This document shows, piece by piece, positions 1 to 10,642 of a DNA stretch of 64,000 nucleotides. The DNA is from an uncultured Flavobacteriales bacterium (GTDB lineage: Bacteria; Bacteroidota; Bacteroidia; Flavobacteriales_G; Salibacteraceae). The notes beneath the pieces are model-generated. The model made no database searches and was not told the origin of the DNA. It saw only the letters and a program-made list of their open reading frames with translations. Made by a program: the position numbers and the translations under genes. Position 1 is the first letter of the stretch; the number at the start of each line of letters is the position of its first letter. The DNA lies in contig CALCCE010000096.1 in NCBI GenBank assembly GCA_937899835.1, positions 1-64,000 on the forward strand, in the 5' to 3' direction.

Positions 1-553
1 AAATGCCGTCTCCTTCCCAACGGGTAGTGTCAATACTCGACCATGTTGTGCCATTCCAAGTGGCAATACCACTCGCAGCAATCCCTCCAATCGAATCAAA
101 AGTTCCGGTAACGTAAAGCAGGCTATCAGTGGAATAAAGGTTCGAAACAATTCCGGGCACAACAACGATCGAATCCCACGAAGCCGAACCCCATCGGCCA
201 ATGGAGTACCGGCCAGAGGCAAACAACATCCCAGCAATGAAGTAGCTACCCTGAAATTTAGTTATTGCTGTAACAGGATTTCCGCAAGCACCAACCGCGT
301 TCGTAAAATTAGCACCCGCCCCAAGAGAATCCCATTGCTGGCCATCCCATTGAGCGATACAGTTCACAATAATTCCATCCACCTCCAAAAAGCCACCACC
401 GGCCAACAACACATTGGACGTAGAGTCATAATACAACTCGTTCACTTGACGGGAGGCTCCCTGTCCCAACGAAAGCCAATCCTGAGAAAAACAAAACGTG
501 GTGCTGATCATACAGCACCACGTTAACAATATCGTTTTACAAAGCAGTTTCAT
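1..553 (-). CDS. Secreted WDG/kelch-like beta-propeller protein, 3' end outside the window
   Basis: An open frame runs from ATG at 553 to the window edge (184 codons, no stop). It opens with a signal peptide (MKLLCKTILL..., cleavage likely after CFSQ), followed by repeats built around IAQWDGQQWDSLG and IATWNGTTWSS, typical of Bacteroidota secreted proteins that form beta-propellers of 'W(D/N)G..W..L' units. It starts 20 nt after the stop of the SBBP-repeat gene, so the two are probably co-transcribed. The missing C-terminus would be expected to carry a T9SS sorting domain, but that cannot be seen. No enzymatic motif is visible. Confidence 0.75.
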   Translation of the reverse strand, partial: MKLLCKTILLTWCCMISTTFCFSQDWLSLGQGASRQVNELYYDSTSNVLLAGGGFLEVDGIIVNCIAQWDGQQWDSLGAGANFTNAVGACGNPVTAITKFQGSYFIAGMLFASGRYSIGRWGSASWDSIVVVPGIVSNLYSTDSLLYVTGTFDSIGGIAASGIATWNGTTWSSIDTTRWEGDGI

Positions 554-573
554 TGCATATTTCAAAACCAACC

Positions 574-3255
574 TCAATTTACAACGATTTTTTCGGTAAA
601 ATGGCGTGCGCCATTCCATACCGAAAGCAGATATAGGCCCGAAGGTAGGCCCTCGACCGAGATATCAAAAGCCACTTCCGGGTGATCTATCTGCATCCGA
701 TCTACTCGAACTAACTTCCCCGTGATATCGCGTAGTTCAATCCTGATCGCACCAATGGTTCCTGTAAACGAGACCCGTGCAACATCAGTAACCGGATTCG
801 GAGCAACCGAAAGCCCCCTATACAGCTCCTCCGCAACCCCTGTCACCTGATCCCCATTGATGCGGATCAAAAAAGCATCATCCAACTCCTCCCGGTCGCC
901 AAAGTATAGCTCCCGACAGTACTGCGAAGCGTTATCACACTCGGTAGGAAACAAATAGGCATTGGAAGCACCCGTCATGTACAGCATATCCCCGGGGCCA
1001 GTCGCTATTGCATTCGCGCCTTCAGTAGCTCTCTGAAAAGTGTCAATACTATTTACCGTATAGGTGCCACCATAATAGGTGCTCCAATGGTGCCGGTGCT
1101 GATCATCGAACGCAGCCACAAAAGCGTCTGCCCGGTTAGTAGTGTTATCCGCCTGATAGAACTGGAAATAATAACCCCATTTGAAATAGCGCGGAAAATC
1201 AAGGCTGTTGGTGGAACCAGTTATAAAAAGCTCACCATTCGCATTCACGTCCACCGCCCGGAGCTCATCGAAATCCGAACCACCGTAATAGGTACTCCAC
1301 TCCAATTCATTGTTCGAATTAAATTGCGCAATGTATCCTTCGGTCTCCCCCAAGTGTTGGTCCTGGAAATAAGCCCCGTTCCCTTGATCACAAAGCGGAA
1401 ACTCACCAAAAGCAGCCGGCACCCCACAGCCCGTCAACCCTTGGTCAGCACGGGTATTGCCCACCACCACTACGTTATCCTGGTCATCTATAACCATCCC
1501 GGTAGCCGTTTGAAGGATGTGTCCACCAAACCAGGTAGACCAAATCAATTCACGATCTACGTTGAACCGCGCCAAAAAGCCAATCCCCGGAAAATCTTGA
1601 TAGTAATCCAGACTACCCGCCGGATCGCACAACGGCAATCCACCATTCGTGCTCACTCCACAGGGTACATCACCGGGAACACTCGAAAAGGTGCCGCCAT
1701 AAACATAGATTTCGTTCGAACTGTTGGTGGCCACACTCACCAGTCCATCATCCGAGTTCGTTCCAAAGTAGGTCCCCCATTCCAACACCCCGGAAGGGTT
1801 GTCAAATTGGGATAAATCTGGTGCAAGCTCCACCAAAAAACCTTCTGAGGCAGCCCCTTTTACGGATTGATTAAAAGGGTTGCTCCCAGAGGTAGCCGCA
1901 AGATTGGTAAAATCAGGCGAGGACGTTCGTCCAACAATTCGCACCACATCATTACCATCTACATCCAGGCAGTTAGGCCCCTTGATAAAGTCTTCACCAC
2001 TTCCCCCGAAGTAGCTGGCAAATACCCGAACCCCAAACTGGTTAATCTCAAAAACAAACAAGTCATTTACCCCGATAAAGTTGGAAGCACCGTTGCATAT
2101 CACGTTTCCCAAACCGCAATCAACCGGCAAATCCCAGCTATTAGTTAAAGTAGCAACTACACAACTACCATTGCTTTTTAAACCAATGCCTTCTCCGGAA
2201 TCATCCCCACCACCTCCATAGTAGGTACTCCATTCAATTTGATCGGAAGGGTTAAACTTTGTTACGTAGACATCGCTGAAAACATTATATCCAGTTATGG
2301 TAGGTCCCAAAACTGGTAAGTCCAAACTGTTAGTCCGCCCCGTAACAAACAGCCCACCATTCGCATCCGTCACCATACTGTTCCCCGCATCGCCATAGCC
2401 AGCACCACCAAACATCGTAGCCCACTCAATCTGATCATTCCCCGTAGGTGGAGCCGGTGGCGGAAGAGGCAAAGCCGCAGCTACGATCACCAACTTCTCA
2501 CCCGTGTTGTAAGTGCCCGTTTGCAACTTCACCTCATCCGTTCCCACCTTACTAAAGGCAGGCAGCCAGCCCGTTGGGGTCATCGCTCCATTTTGTGCCA
2601 CCTGATAGGCAATCCCCTCCTCAAACACAAACGTCTTTTGCACCATCAGCAGTTCCAAATCAGCATTCAGGTTCACATCCAACTGATCCTGGCCACTGAA
2701 CCGCAAGTGGATGTCATTCGGGTTCGCCCCTTCGTGCACCACGAAATAGAACTTATACCCTACCGTGTTCGACAAATAGTGTACGTCAATCCCTGGCCAC
2801 ACCTCCTCGTATACCAAGCGTTGAAAACTGTGCACGTTCGTCACCCCAGAGGGCACATGCTGGTTATAATAATGTGCCACACCCGCAGAAGAAGTATATC
2901 CCACCGGAGCGCTTTCACAACTTCCCTCCGCTACCGGACACACAAAATCCACATCGATCCGGTACGAAGAACTCAACTGCCCCGGCTCACTGCCCGGCTC
3001 CACATACACATAAGAAACCCGATTCTCCGCAAAAAAGAGCAACGGAAACTTGTCCATAGAATAATACAGCACCTCATCCGCCTGGCTGCCATCCGTGCGG
3101 CCCAACTGCCCCAAATTCTCGGTGTAGTCAATGGAGGATGATACCTCCTGACCCATTAGATCAGGTGGGAAATAGGGAGTTTGGCCGTAGGTAAATTCAA
3201 ATCTTACAAGCACCAGGCAAAGTGCGGTAGAACAAAAAATCACAAATCGATTCAT
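574..3255 (-). CDS. SBBP-repeat secreted protein with T9SS type A sorting domain
   Basis: 893 residues. A signal peptide (MNRFVIFCSTALCLVLV...) is followed by an N-terminal domain with ENLGQ near residue 48 (DUF7948-like start) and then beta-propeller units marked by repeated WSTYYGG / WGTYFG / WSTWFGG strings spaced roughly 55-70 residues, the signature of SBBP repeats. The last ~80 residues (VAPNPVTDVARV, LRDITGKLV, LPSGLYLLSV, ending EKIVVN) are a T9SS type A C-terminal sorting domain, so the protein is predicted to be exported and anchored at or released from the cell surface. Substrate and partners are unknown. It leads a two-gene unit with the partial propeller gene downstream. No clear TAnnTTTG box precedes the start. 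Confidence 0.85.
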   Translation of the reverse strand: MNRFVIFCSTALCLVLVRFEFTYGQTPYFPPDLMGQEVSSSIDYTENLGQLGRTDGSQADEVLYYSMDKFPLLFFAENRVSYVYVEPGSEPGQLSSSYRIDVDFVCPVAEGSCESAPVGYTSSAGVAHYYNQHVPSGVTNVHSFQRLVYEEVWPGIDVHYLSNTVGYKFYFVVHEGANPNDIHLRFSGQDQLDVNLNADLELLMVQKTFVFEEGIAYQVAQNGAMTPTGWLPAFSKVGTDEVKLQTGTYNTGEKLVIVAAALPLPPPAPPTGNDQIEWATMFGGAGYGDAGNSMVTDANGGLFVTGRTNSLDLPVLGPTITGYNVFSDVYVTKFNPSDQIEWSTYYGGGGDDSGEGIGLKSNGSCVVATLTNSWDLPVDCGLGNVICNGASNFIGVNDLFVFEINQFGVRVFASYFGGSGEDFIKGPNCLDVDGNDVVRIVGRTSSPDFTNLAATSGSNPFNQSVKGAASEGFLVELAPDLSQFDNPSGVLEWGTYFGTNSDDGLVSVATNSSNEIYVYGGTFSSVPGDVPCGVSTNGGLPLCDPAGSLDYYQDFPGIGFLARFNVDRELIWSTWFGGHILQTATGMVIDDQDNVVVVGNTRADQGLTGCGVPAAFGEFPLCDQGNGAYFQDQHLGETEGYIAQFNSNNELEWSTYYGGSDFDELRAVDVNANGELFITGSTNSLDFPRYFKWGYYFQFYQADNTTNRADAFVAAFDDQHRHHWSTYYGGTYTVNSIDTFQRATEGANAIATGPGDMLYMTGASNAYLFPTECDNASQYCRELYFGDREELDDAFLIRINGDQVTGVAEELYRGLSVAPNPVTDVARVSFTGTIGAIRIELRDITGKLVRVDRMQIDHPEVAFDISVEGLPSGLYLLSVWNGARHFTEKIVVN

Positions 3256-3648
3256 AGCATATTTTTAGAATGGTTTCAACGCTGAGTTTCTTTTCAAGAA
3301 AAGGAATACAGTACATAGGAAACCTGTAAAAAATGCTCAAAATCAATTCTTTATCGGGCAAGAAGAAGTGATGCGCCTGAAGTTTTTAATATACTCTGAA
3401 TGGGAAGTAAAGGTGGGTACGTGAGGGATTTGGAGAGCCCGCATGTTTACGGGAAACAAGATCAGACAGTAAGTCGATTTACCTTTTTGGGTGGTACCTG
3501 CGGCTATTGCCACAGCTGTAAAGGAGGTAATGCTGTCTTGTCGTAGGGTAAAAATTAAAAGGGCTATCACCACGTAGTGATGGAGAACTAAGTGATCCCG
3601 GTCCCCAGCTAACCACCATCCCTAAAAACACAGAAATTGGCTCTCAGA
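3256..3648. other. Intergenic region (393 bp), no convincing gene
   Basis: This stretch separates the YdcF-like gene from the SBBP-repeat gene. It holds one 76-codon open frame on the minus strand (3343-3573) whose product has no signal peptide, motif or family resemblance; it is most likely spurious or a decayed remnant. No exact TAnnTTTG promoter box, hairpin terminator or repeat was recognised. Confidence 0.4.
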
Positions 3649-4410
3649 TCAAATATATCCCACCACCTTGTAGGTCACATATCCCACCCATTCTTTGATG
3701 AGGTGCTTCCAAACCAGCAAGGCCTCGGCGTGTGGCAAAATCAAGTGGTCGAGGTAAAACTTGCGCGGCCCCGAGTGACGGTCAACACTGTAGGGAGTAA
3801 CAGGAACGCCCACTTTTTCGAAACACGCCTTCGCACGTTTCATGTGGTAGGCGCTGGTGATCAGCAGACAACTGGCTTTTGGATAATTTTCCTGAATAAT
3901 TTTTTGACTTAGCTCCGCATTTTGGTGGGTGTTTTTGCTCTGGTTTTCCACCAAAATGTCCCGGTTGGGGATACCGATACTGAGCAAATACTCTCGACTG
4001 GAATCGGCTTCGGATTTCGAAACTTCGGTCATACGTCCGGAACCACCACTGATTAGAATCTTCTTGATTTTCTTTTGGCGATAGAGCTCAATGGTGGCCG
4101 TCAGGCGGTCGGCATTGGGTCCCAACTCAATACGATCGATCTCGCTGTCGTAATCGGAATAACCACCGAGTAAAATACCGATGTCGTGCTTTTCTATTGC
4201 ATCCAGGCGCACCGCCGGGTACTCCCATCGATACATGATTTCATTGAACAAAAAGGCATTGGAAAACAGGTAAAAGACGACAATGGCACCCACCAATCCC
4301 CGTTTCTTCCACTTTCTTCCCCGTGCGAAAACAGCGAGTAGAAGCAATAACATTACCCACACCGATGGTGTAATGAGAAAGACCAGAAGTTTTGAAATCA
4401 GGAAAAACAC
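3649..4410 (-). CDS. YdcF/ElyC/SanA-like DUF218 membrane protein
   Basis: 253 residues. Two N-terminal transmembrane helices (residues ~5-25 and ~37-55) precede a DUF218 (YdcF-like) domain. Family hallmarks are ILLGGYSDYD near 79, KKILISGGSG near 117, the ENQSKNTHQNA segment near 155 (the conserved S.nT.eNa motif) and LLITSAYHMKRA near 183. In Enterobacteria ElyC and SanA act in envelope and peptidoglycan/ECA homeostasis; the molecular function is unsettled. The start is GTG, 9 nt after the stop of the BNR-repeat gene, so it is probably the last gene of the 10.5-3.6 kb transcript. Confidence 0.85.
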   Translation of the reverse strand: MFFLISKLLVFLITPSVWVMLLLLLAVFARGRKWKKRGLVGAIVVFYLFSNAFLFNEIMYRWEYPAVRLDAIEKHDIGILLGGYSDYDSEIDRIELGPNADRLTATIELYRQKKIKKILISGGSGRMTEVSKSEADSSREYLLSIGIPNRDILVENQSKNTHQNAELSQKIIQENYPKASCLLITSAYHMKRAKACFEKVGVPVTPYSVDRHSGPRKFYLDHLILPHAEALLVWKHLIKEWVGYVTYKVVGYI

Positions 4411-4419
4411 CCCACAAAC

Positions 4420-7185
4420 TTAGGGCGAAACCACCAACTTACGCGTTGAAATGCCCTCCGCCTGTGTTAACCGGAGGAAGTAAACGCCAACATCCAACCC
4501 ATCCAGTTGTACGGGGATTTCCTGGTTGGCCCCAATTGCACCTTGCCAGAGGTTGCGCACTAACCGGCCGTTTTGATCAAACAATTGCAGGGAAGCATTC
4601 GATCCCCCTTCCTTGCCCAAACGTACCGTAACCACATCGCGTGCCGGGTTGGGAAAAAGGGTGAAAGTGGGTTCTTTCACCGTGAATTCCTCCTGACCAG
4701 TGGCCAAAAGGTTGGAAGTATACACCCCGGTGCCGTGGGTGCCAATGGCCAAGAAGCCATCCGAAGGTCGGTAAGCCATCATGTCGACCACCACATTGCC
4801 CACCGTTGAGGAGCCCTCAGCCGTCCATAAGGTGGAATCGCCCAGCAAAGTATCGGTGGAATAAAGGCCAGTGCTGGTGCCCAGGAGGTAGCGCGTGGCG
4901 TCTCCATCGGGAACGATGACCGCCCAACGGCAAGAAGGACCATCGCCAAATCCAGGAGGGAAATTCGGTGGAATGGGTTCTTCCAGGTTGCCAGCAATGG
5001 ATTGCCAGGTGTCGCCGGCGTCTTCCGAATACCATAAGCTGATCACGTTGTAATTCGAGTAAACCACAATGAGCTTGTCTCCGTCTCGCGGGTCTACCGC
5101 AATGCAATGCGTATATCCACCGGAGGTAATGCCATTGGTAATGTCTACCGCCACCGGATCACCCACATTGGCCGAGTCGAGCCGGTAGATTCGGCGGGTC
5201 CGGTTGCCATAGTACAACCGGTGAGTTGGGTTAGTGACCGTTGCTGCTAAAGCAGTGATGGTATTGCTGGAGGTAGCATTGCTATACTCGTGCCAACCCA
5301 AACTAATGGAATCGTATTCATTGTCGTAAGGAATAGACGACAAACTGTCGTTGCGCCACAGGTTGGTGCCCTCCGCCAAATACATCACATTGTTGTCTAC
5401 CGGGTCTAGAATGTAAGGGTTGATAAACGAGTAATCAGTTCCTCCAATGGGATCGAAACGGTTGAATTGCACCACTTCTCCATTAGCGTCCAGATCAACC
5501 TTTAGCATGCGTCCGCGTTGACGCGAAAAGTAGTAGGTGCCACCTCCGTCTTCTACCGCACAGTGGGCCCCGTCTCCGGTAGAAGGAAAGGTCCAGGGGG
5601 TTTGAACGTTGTTGGAATTGGTCCACCAAGAGCCATTGTCCTGCGTACCGCAGATAATGACATTGCTCCCCACCGTTCCCTGGTCGATCGCAATGGTATA
5701 CAATTGGGTGGTTTGATAGCCGTTGTTGAGCGTAGTCCAGCTCACGTTAGCTGCCGAGCAATCGTCAGTGCGCGCTACCCCTCCATCGTTGTACGACCAC
5801 ATAACATCCGGATTGGTGCTCGAAAACGCTACCCCGTGTAGATCACGGTGGTCAACGTATAATTAAAAAAAATAAAGAGGGGTGGGGACAGGCTCGTACC
5901 CGCCGACCCAGGAAATGTTATTCGGGGTGGTGAAACCATCGGTAGATCGGTAAAGGTTAGTACCACCAATAAAAACGGTATTGGTATCGCTGGGCTTGTA
6001 AGCCAAGGCCAGATCGTAAGAGCCCTGGCTGTAGAAATTGCCAAATACCCCAAGGTTGTTCGGCAAATTGGCCGAGTAATCCGTCCAGGTACCATCGGAT
6101 CCAGAGCCATCTCCAGTTTTATAAACGTATTTCCACAAACTGGTCCAGGCCGTACTGCTAAAAAATACGTTGGTGAGCAAACCAGAACCTGGTGTATTGC
6201 CCATCATCAAAATTGAATTTTCGTTTTGAGGGTTGACTGCTAATAAAAGCCGCCCATAGGTTCCAGGAAAGTTGTTTATTCCTTGGTCGATTTGTGTCCA
6301 GTTGATGCCATCGGGCGAACGCCAAACCCCGGCTGATGCACCGTTGCTACTCAAGGTAGCATACACGACTCCGGTAGATGTAATGGCCAGGTCCATAAAA
6401 GTAGATAACAAACCAGAAGAACCCAGCACTTCGGTCCAGGATGTACCTCCATCAATGCTTCGAAACACTTTGCCGTTGGCAGCAGCATATAGCTCGTCTT
6501 CGGTTGTGTTGGAGGCATCGATCACCACATCCCAAATCAAATCCCAGGGATCAGTCGCTTGTGGATCGCCCGTGACCGTAGCCGGGAGAGACGTCCAGGA
6601 TTGGCCGTTGTCGGTAGATTTATATAAACCGTTTCCCAGGTAGTTGGCAGAAAAACTCGCACTCGCTGAATTGCCGATCACCTCGCCAGAACCGTAGTAC
6701 CAAATGTCAGTTTTTCCGGGTCGGGTATCCTGTATTAAGCAGGTAGAACTGTGATGATCTGCGGGTGCGGTGGTTTTTGTCCAACTCTGACCACCATCGG
6801 TGGATTGCCACATACCACCGGAAACTCCGCCTGCCAACAAATGATCTTCATTGTTTACATCCACTCCGAAAGCACGGGTGCGGCCACCCACGTTCCAAGG
6901 GCCCATGGGAGCAAAAGTATATCCAGAGCGATCGGCTTTTTGCGGGAGGGATTGAGCATAAGCCAATTCCCGCATGCGCATGTTCTTAGGAATGTCGCCG
7001 GTGGCTGGATCTTGCAAGCGTTCCCATTCAAAGCGGGCACGCGCATCAGGGTCTTCTGGTCCCCCGGCAGATAAAGGTGTTCCCGAAAACAACGGGGTGT
7101 GAATTTTTTGCTGAGAAGGAGTTCCTACGAATAGCAATAGACTAACCAAGGCTAACCCCATCAAGGGAACAAATGCACGTTGCAT
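4420..7185 (-). pseudogene. BNR/sortilin-like T9SS protein interrupted by one in-frame stop
   Basis: Read through a single TAA (5863-5865) this frame encodes ~921 residues that align along their length with the 931-residue neighbour at 7245-10040: signal peptide, WNVGGRTRAFGVDVNNEDHL, many BNR-type S.DGG..W repeats, and a T9SS type A C-terminus (LFPNPARDVVTV ... RKLVVSP). Counting codons between the shared GGY and the shared (D/H)H.D.H gives 14 in both genes, with TAA sitting where the paralogue has Arg, so this is not a net frameshift. The stop follows a run of eight A/T at 5866-5873. Without readthrough, the first 440 residues would be made without a sorting signal. Whether it is true decay, a compensated double indel or a sequence error is open. 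Confidence 0.75.
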
Positions 7186-7244
7186 GGGCCAAGAAGATCA
7201 AATTTTACCTAAAAATACGCTTTGTGGCGCGAGGCCCGGCAAGA

Positions 7245-10040
7245 TTATTCCGAAACCACCAGTTTTTGAACAGTGCCTGCTTCAGGAAGCACACAAAAAT
7301 AAACTCCCTTGGGCAGTTGATCAACCGCAATGGTCTCCCGCCAGGGTGAAGTACCATTGGAGCGAATGGCATGGCTAAACACCAACTTGCCTTGCACATC
7401 ACGAATCTCTACTTGTGAAGCTTTTTCAGTCCCTTCAATCGTAATCACATCCCGGGCAGGATTGGGAAATACCCGAAGGCCTTGATCCCATGCCGTCCAC
7501 TCGTCCAGGTTGGTTACTCCATCTACATCGGTAATGAAAGAAGTAAAAACCCCGTTGCCGTGTGTCGCAATGGCCGTAAAGCCGTCCCACTGCCGCGAAT
7601 CGATCGCGTCAACCACCACGTTGCCGATGGTATTCGGCCCCTGTTGGTGCCATACCGTAGAGTCTCCTTGCAACTGAGCCGTAGCATACAGCCCGGTACT
7701 GGTACCAACCATAAACACAGTTTGGTTGTCTTCTACTGGAATAATGGCCGCACAGCGCACGGAGGGCCCGTCTCCAAATCCTGGAGGCGCTCCGGTGGGC
7801 GGGTTAGGGTCTTCTAAATTGCCCGCAACACCTGTCCAATTGTTACCACCATCTTCTGAATACCAAATGCTGTACACATTGTAGTTAGAATACACTACCA
7901 TCACATTATCGGCATTTCTCGGATCGATGGCAATATCGCTGGTGTAAGTACCAGAATTAATATTATTGGTGATATCCACCGAAGTGGGGTTGCCGGTATG
8001 CGCATCATCAATTCGGTAAATACGGCGGTTGCTTTGACCCACATACAAACGGTGGGCTGGTTCATACGAAGCGGCAAGCGTGGTAATGATGTTGGAAGTG
8101 GTAGCATTGGTCATCTGCACCCAATTGGTCGTTTGCTTCTCGTAGAGATCGTCAAGACCGAGTTGCGACAGGTCGTTGTTGCGCCACAGTTCCGGACCGT
8201 TGGGTAAGTACATAATGTCGTTGTCCCTCGGGTCGAGAATGAAAGGATGCACAAACAAATAACCACCCGGAATTTGATCCGGATCAATTCGTGTATATCC
8301 CGTTTTTTCACCTTGGCTGTTCAGTTCAGCCTTTAGAATCCGTCCATATTGCCGGGAGGAGTAATACATGGTTCCGTTGTCGGCAATGGCACAGTGCGAA
8401 CCGTCTCCCAGGTTGGGCGATACCCAATCAAAATTCGGATCGGTGGAGTTGGTCCATTGCGTACCGTTGTCTTGCAATCCGCCCATCACCGTGAGGTTGA
8501 GGTCCTGGCCGTGATCAATGGCAACCGTATAGAACTGAGAAGTAACGTAGCCTTTGCTAATGCTCTTCCAGGTAGGTAGCGAATCCAAACAGTTGTCGGT
8601 TTGATACAAACCGCCATCATTGATGGAAATTAAAACATCCGGGTTGGAGGGTTGAAAAGCAATCAAGTGTTGATCCGGGTGGTGATTTTCCCAGCGGTAG
8701 CCCCATGGGCCACTAACGCCGGGCAGGTAACCGCCAATTTGTGTGATTTGCGTATCGCTGGTAAAACCATCGGTAGAGCGGAAAAGGTTGGTGCCACCAA
8801 TAAAAACTACATTGGGATCATCGGGTTTTACAGCCACCACAATGTCATAAGAACCTTGGCTGGTGAAGGTGGTGCGGCTGCTTTGGGTAGAAGGAATGTT
8901 AGCCGTGAGGTTGTCCCATTGGCCGTTGGTGCCAGAACCGTCTCCGGTGAGGTAGGTGTATTTCCAAAGGCTGTGGTAATCGGTGTTACCACTATTGGGA
9001 TTCACCGGAGCACCCGTTCCAGGGGTTTCACCTAAAAAGTAAATTCGGTTTTCATCCGAAGGGTCAACCCCCATCACGATGCGCTCGTAATTGGATGGAA
9101 ATCCAGCGGGAGTAATGTTGATCCAGTTGATACCGTCGATGGATCGCCAGATGCCTCGTTGTTGACCTCCACTGCTCAGGGTGGCATAGCAAACTCCTGT
9201 TTCGGTAACGGTAATATCGGTATAAAACGAAGCCGTAAGACCACTGCTGGAACCCAAAACGGTCGTCCAGGTTTGTCCTCCATCCTCACTCCGACGAATT
9301 TCATTGGCCATGGCCACGAATACCACATCATTGTTTAGGTCCGATGGATCGGTGGCAATGTTCCAAGCCCGATCAAAAGCATCGGTGGCTTGTGGAGTTC
9401 CGGAAACAGTAGAACTCAGTGGAGCCCAACTTTGTCCGTTGTCCGTGGATTTATAAACCCCGTTTCCTAAATAGTAGGCAGAAAAACTTCTACTCGCGGA
9501 GTTGCCGCGCAGCTCACCAGAGGCATAGTACCAGGTGTCGGTTTTTCCAGGTCGACGGTCTTGAGAAAGACAAGTAATGCTGTGGTGCTGATCGGGCGCG
9601 GTGGCTTTTTGCCAGGTTTGACCACGGTCGGTACTTCTCCAAATTCCGCCAGAGACGCCCCCGGCAAGATAGGTGTTTTCGTTGTTGACATCAATTCCAA
9701 ATGCCCGGGTACGGCCGCCTACATTGGAGGGGCCCAAAAGGGTCCAGGGAAATTTTTCGGAACGCGCTGAAGAACCCACTTGGTTTTGGGGAAGCGTAGC
9801 CGCAAAAGCAAGTTCGCGTTGGCGCACGTTATCGGGAAGCTTTCCGGTTGAAGGGTCTTTGATGCGTTCCAATTCATAAGCCCAGCGCCCTTCACGGGCA
9901 TGGAGTCCTTCCTCATGGGACTGTTCTACAAACCGAGCCTCCGAAACCGCTTTTGGGGTTGGAGATTCTTCACCTGAGGTGAGCACCCAGGTTCCTGCAA
10001 TTAAAAACGTTCCCATCAAAGGAATCAATACTTTCTTCAT
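7245..10040 (-). CDS. BNR/sortilin-like (VPS10-type) beta-propeller protein with T9SS type A sorting domain
   Basis: 931 residues with a signal peptide (MKKVLIPLMGTFLIAGTWVL), a charged linker, then WTLLGPSNVGGRTRAFGIDVNN and a series of S.DGG.TW / S.DGGNNW BNR (Asp-box) repeats as found in sialidase- and sortilin-like propellers often annotated 'glycosyl hydrolase'. No glycosidase acid/base or nucleophile set can be assigned, so a binding role is as likely as catalysis. The C-terminus (RVFPNPARDVITIEG ... LPKGVYFCVL ... QKLVVSE) is a T9SS type A sorting domain. It lies 13 nt after the small lipoprotein gene and 59 nt before its tandem paralogue, consistent with one transcript and a gene duplication. 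Confidence 0.85.
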   Translation of the reverse strand: MKKVLIPLMGTFLIAGTWVLTSGEESPTPKAVSEARFVEQSHEEGLHAREGRWAYELERIKDPSTGKLPDNVRQRELAFAATLPQNQVGSSARSEKFPWTLLGPSNVGGRTRAFGIDVNNENTYLAGGVSGGIWRSTDRGQTWQKATAPDQHHSITCLSQDRRPGKTDTWYYASGELRGNSASRSFSAYYLGNGVYKSTDNGQSWAPLSSTVSGTPQATDAFDRAWNIATDPSDLNNDVVFVAMANEIRRSEDGGQTWTTVLGSSSGLTASFYTDITVTETGVCYATLSSGGQQRGIWRSIDGINWINITPAGFPSNYERIVMGVDPSDENRIYFLGETPGTGAPVNPNSGNTDYHSLWKYTYLTGDGSGTNGQWDNLTANIPSTQSSRTTFTSQGSYDIVVAVKPDDPNVVFIGGTNLFRSTDGFTSDTQITQIGGYLPGVSGPWGYRWENHHPDQHLIAFQPSNPDVLISINDGGLYQTDNCLDSLPTWKSISKGYVTSQFYTVAIDHGQDLNLTVMGGLQDNGTQWTNSTDPNFDWVSPNLGDGSHCAIADNGTMYYSSRQYGRILKAELNSQGEKTGYTRIDPDQIPGGYLFVHPFILDPRDNDIMYLPNGPELWRNNDLSQLGLDDLYEKQTTNWVQMTNATTSNIITTLAASYEPAHRLYVGQSNRRIYRIDDAHTGNPTSVDITNNINSGTYTSDIAIDPRNADNVMVVYSNYNVYSIWYSEDGGNNWTGVAGNLEDPNPPTGAPPGFGDGPSVRCAAIIPVEDNQTVFMVGTSTGLYATAQLQGDSTVWHQQGPNTIGNVVVDAIDSRQWDGFTAIATHGNGVFTSFITDVDGVTNLDEWTAWDQGLRVFPNPARDVITIEGTEKASQVEIRDVQGKLVFSHAIRSNGTSPWRETIAVDQLPKGVYFCVLPEAGTVQKLVVSE

Positions 10041-10053
10041 CGTCGAACTGCAC

Positions 10054-10521
10054 TTAGGGGCGAGGAAGCAAATCGTAGTGAAATATCACCAATTGCCAAT
10101 TTTCCAGGCCCATGTTTTCAATTTTAGCTTTTGCCTTGAACCGGTCCTCTTTCTTCAGGCCAGGATATTGCTGTTGCAAATCCGCTAATAATGCCTGAGT
10201 ATTAGACGTGCTGTAGGCAAATCGTACTTTGCAAATACCACCTTTCCAATCGAGTGGTCCCCCTTCTCCAACTTCGTGCACCTTTATATATGCAAAGCAT
10301 GGCGCCTTGGAACAAACTGAACCATTATCCTGCGAAATTGCCGGGTCGATAGCTACAACACTTGCTTCCAGTTGAAAGTTCTCTCGTCCGAAGGGAGCCG
10401 GAACGGTTACCTCGGGAGGAATAAAGCTGGAACCTGGCGTTGAGGTCGCTTTCTCAGGGCTTTTACAAGCCCATAAAAGGTTCATTACCAGGTACAAAGT
10501 GAGTGTCAGGCGATTTGACAA
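10054..10521 (-). CDS. Small lipoprotein of unknown function (TTG start)
   Basis: 155 residues from the chosen TTG at 10521. That start gives a lipoprotein signal (SNRLTLTLYLVMNLLWAC, Cys 19), whereas the only ATG (10485) leaves just six residues before the Cys. A perfect TACTTTTG box at 10528-10535 ends 6 nt upstream of this TTG and lies inside the longer open frame (to 10548), which also argues for 10521. The mature protein has a Pro/Ser-rich linker, a Cys pair (VCSKAPCF) and a C-terminal ENWQLVIFHYDLL. No family recognised. It is the first gene of the run leading into the two BNR-repeat proteins. Confidence 0.6.
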   Translation of the reverse strand: MSNRLTLTLYLVMNLLWACKSPEKATSTPGSSFIPPEVTVPAPFGRENFQLEASVVAIDPAISQDNGSVCSKAPCFAYIKVHEVGEGGPLDWKGGICKVRFAYSTSNTQALLADLQQQYPGLKKEDRFKAKAKIENMGLENWQLVIFHYDLLPRP

Positions 10522-10527
10522 AGCACC

Positions 10528-10535
10528 CAAAAGTA
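10528..10535 (-). promoter_or_regulatory. -7 box TACTTTTG for the 10521 lipoprotein operon
   Basis: Exact match to the Bacteroidota -7 consensus TAnnTTTG on the minus strand, ending 6 nt before the TTG start at 10521, which predicts an (almost) leaderless mRNA. Confidence 0.55.
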
Positions 10536-10642
10536 GGAATTGATCCAATGAGGTCGATACCGATTCATGATTATCCGGGGAAACTCACAACTAAATTAAT
10601 TTGGGTAAGGAGTCAACCATTTCCAATTTTTATGCGTCTACC

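Noticed and set aside
1087-1815. 242-codon plus-strand open frame over the SBBP gene
   Set aside because: Its periodic composition is just the reverse reading of the SBBP repeats.
3343-3573. 76-residue minus-strand ORF in the 3.3-3.6 kb gap as a gene
   Set aside because: No promoter box, motif or plausible signal peptide cleavage; kept only as a possible remnant in the intergenic entry.
5840-5900. Simple single frameshift explaining the split BNR gene
   Set aside because: The downstream part (start 5802) is in the same frame as the upstream part and the codon count matches the paralogue exactly, so a single indel is excluded; only a nonsense change or two compensating indels fit.
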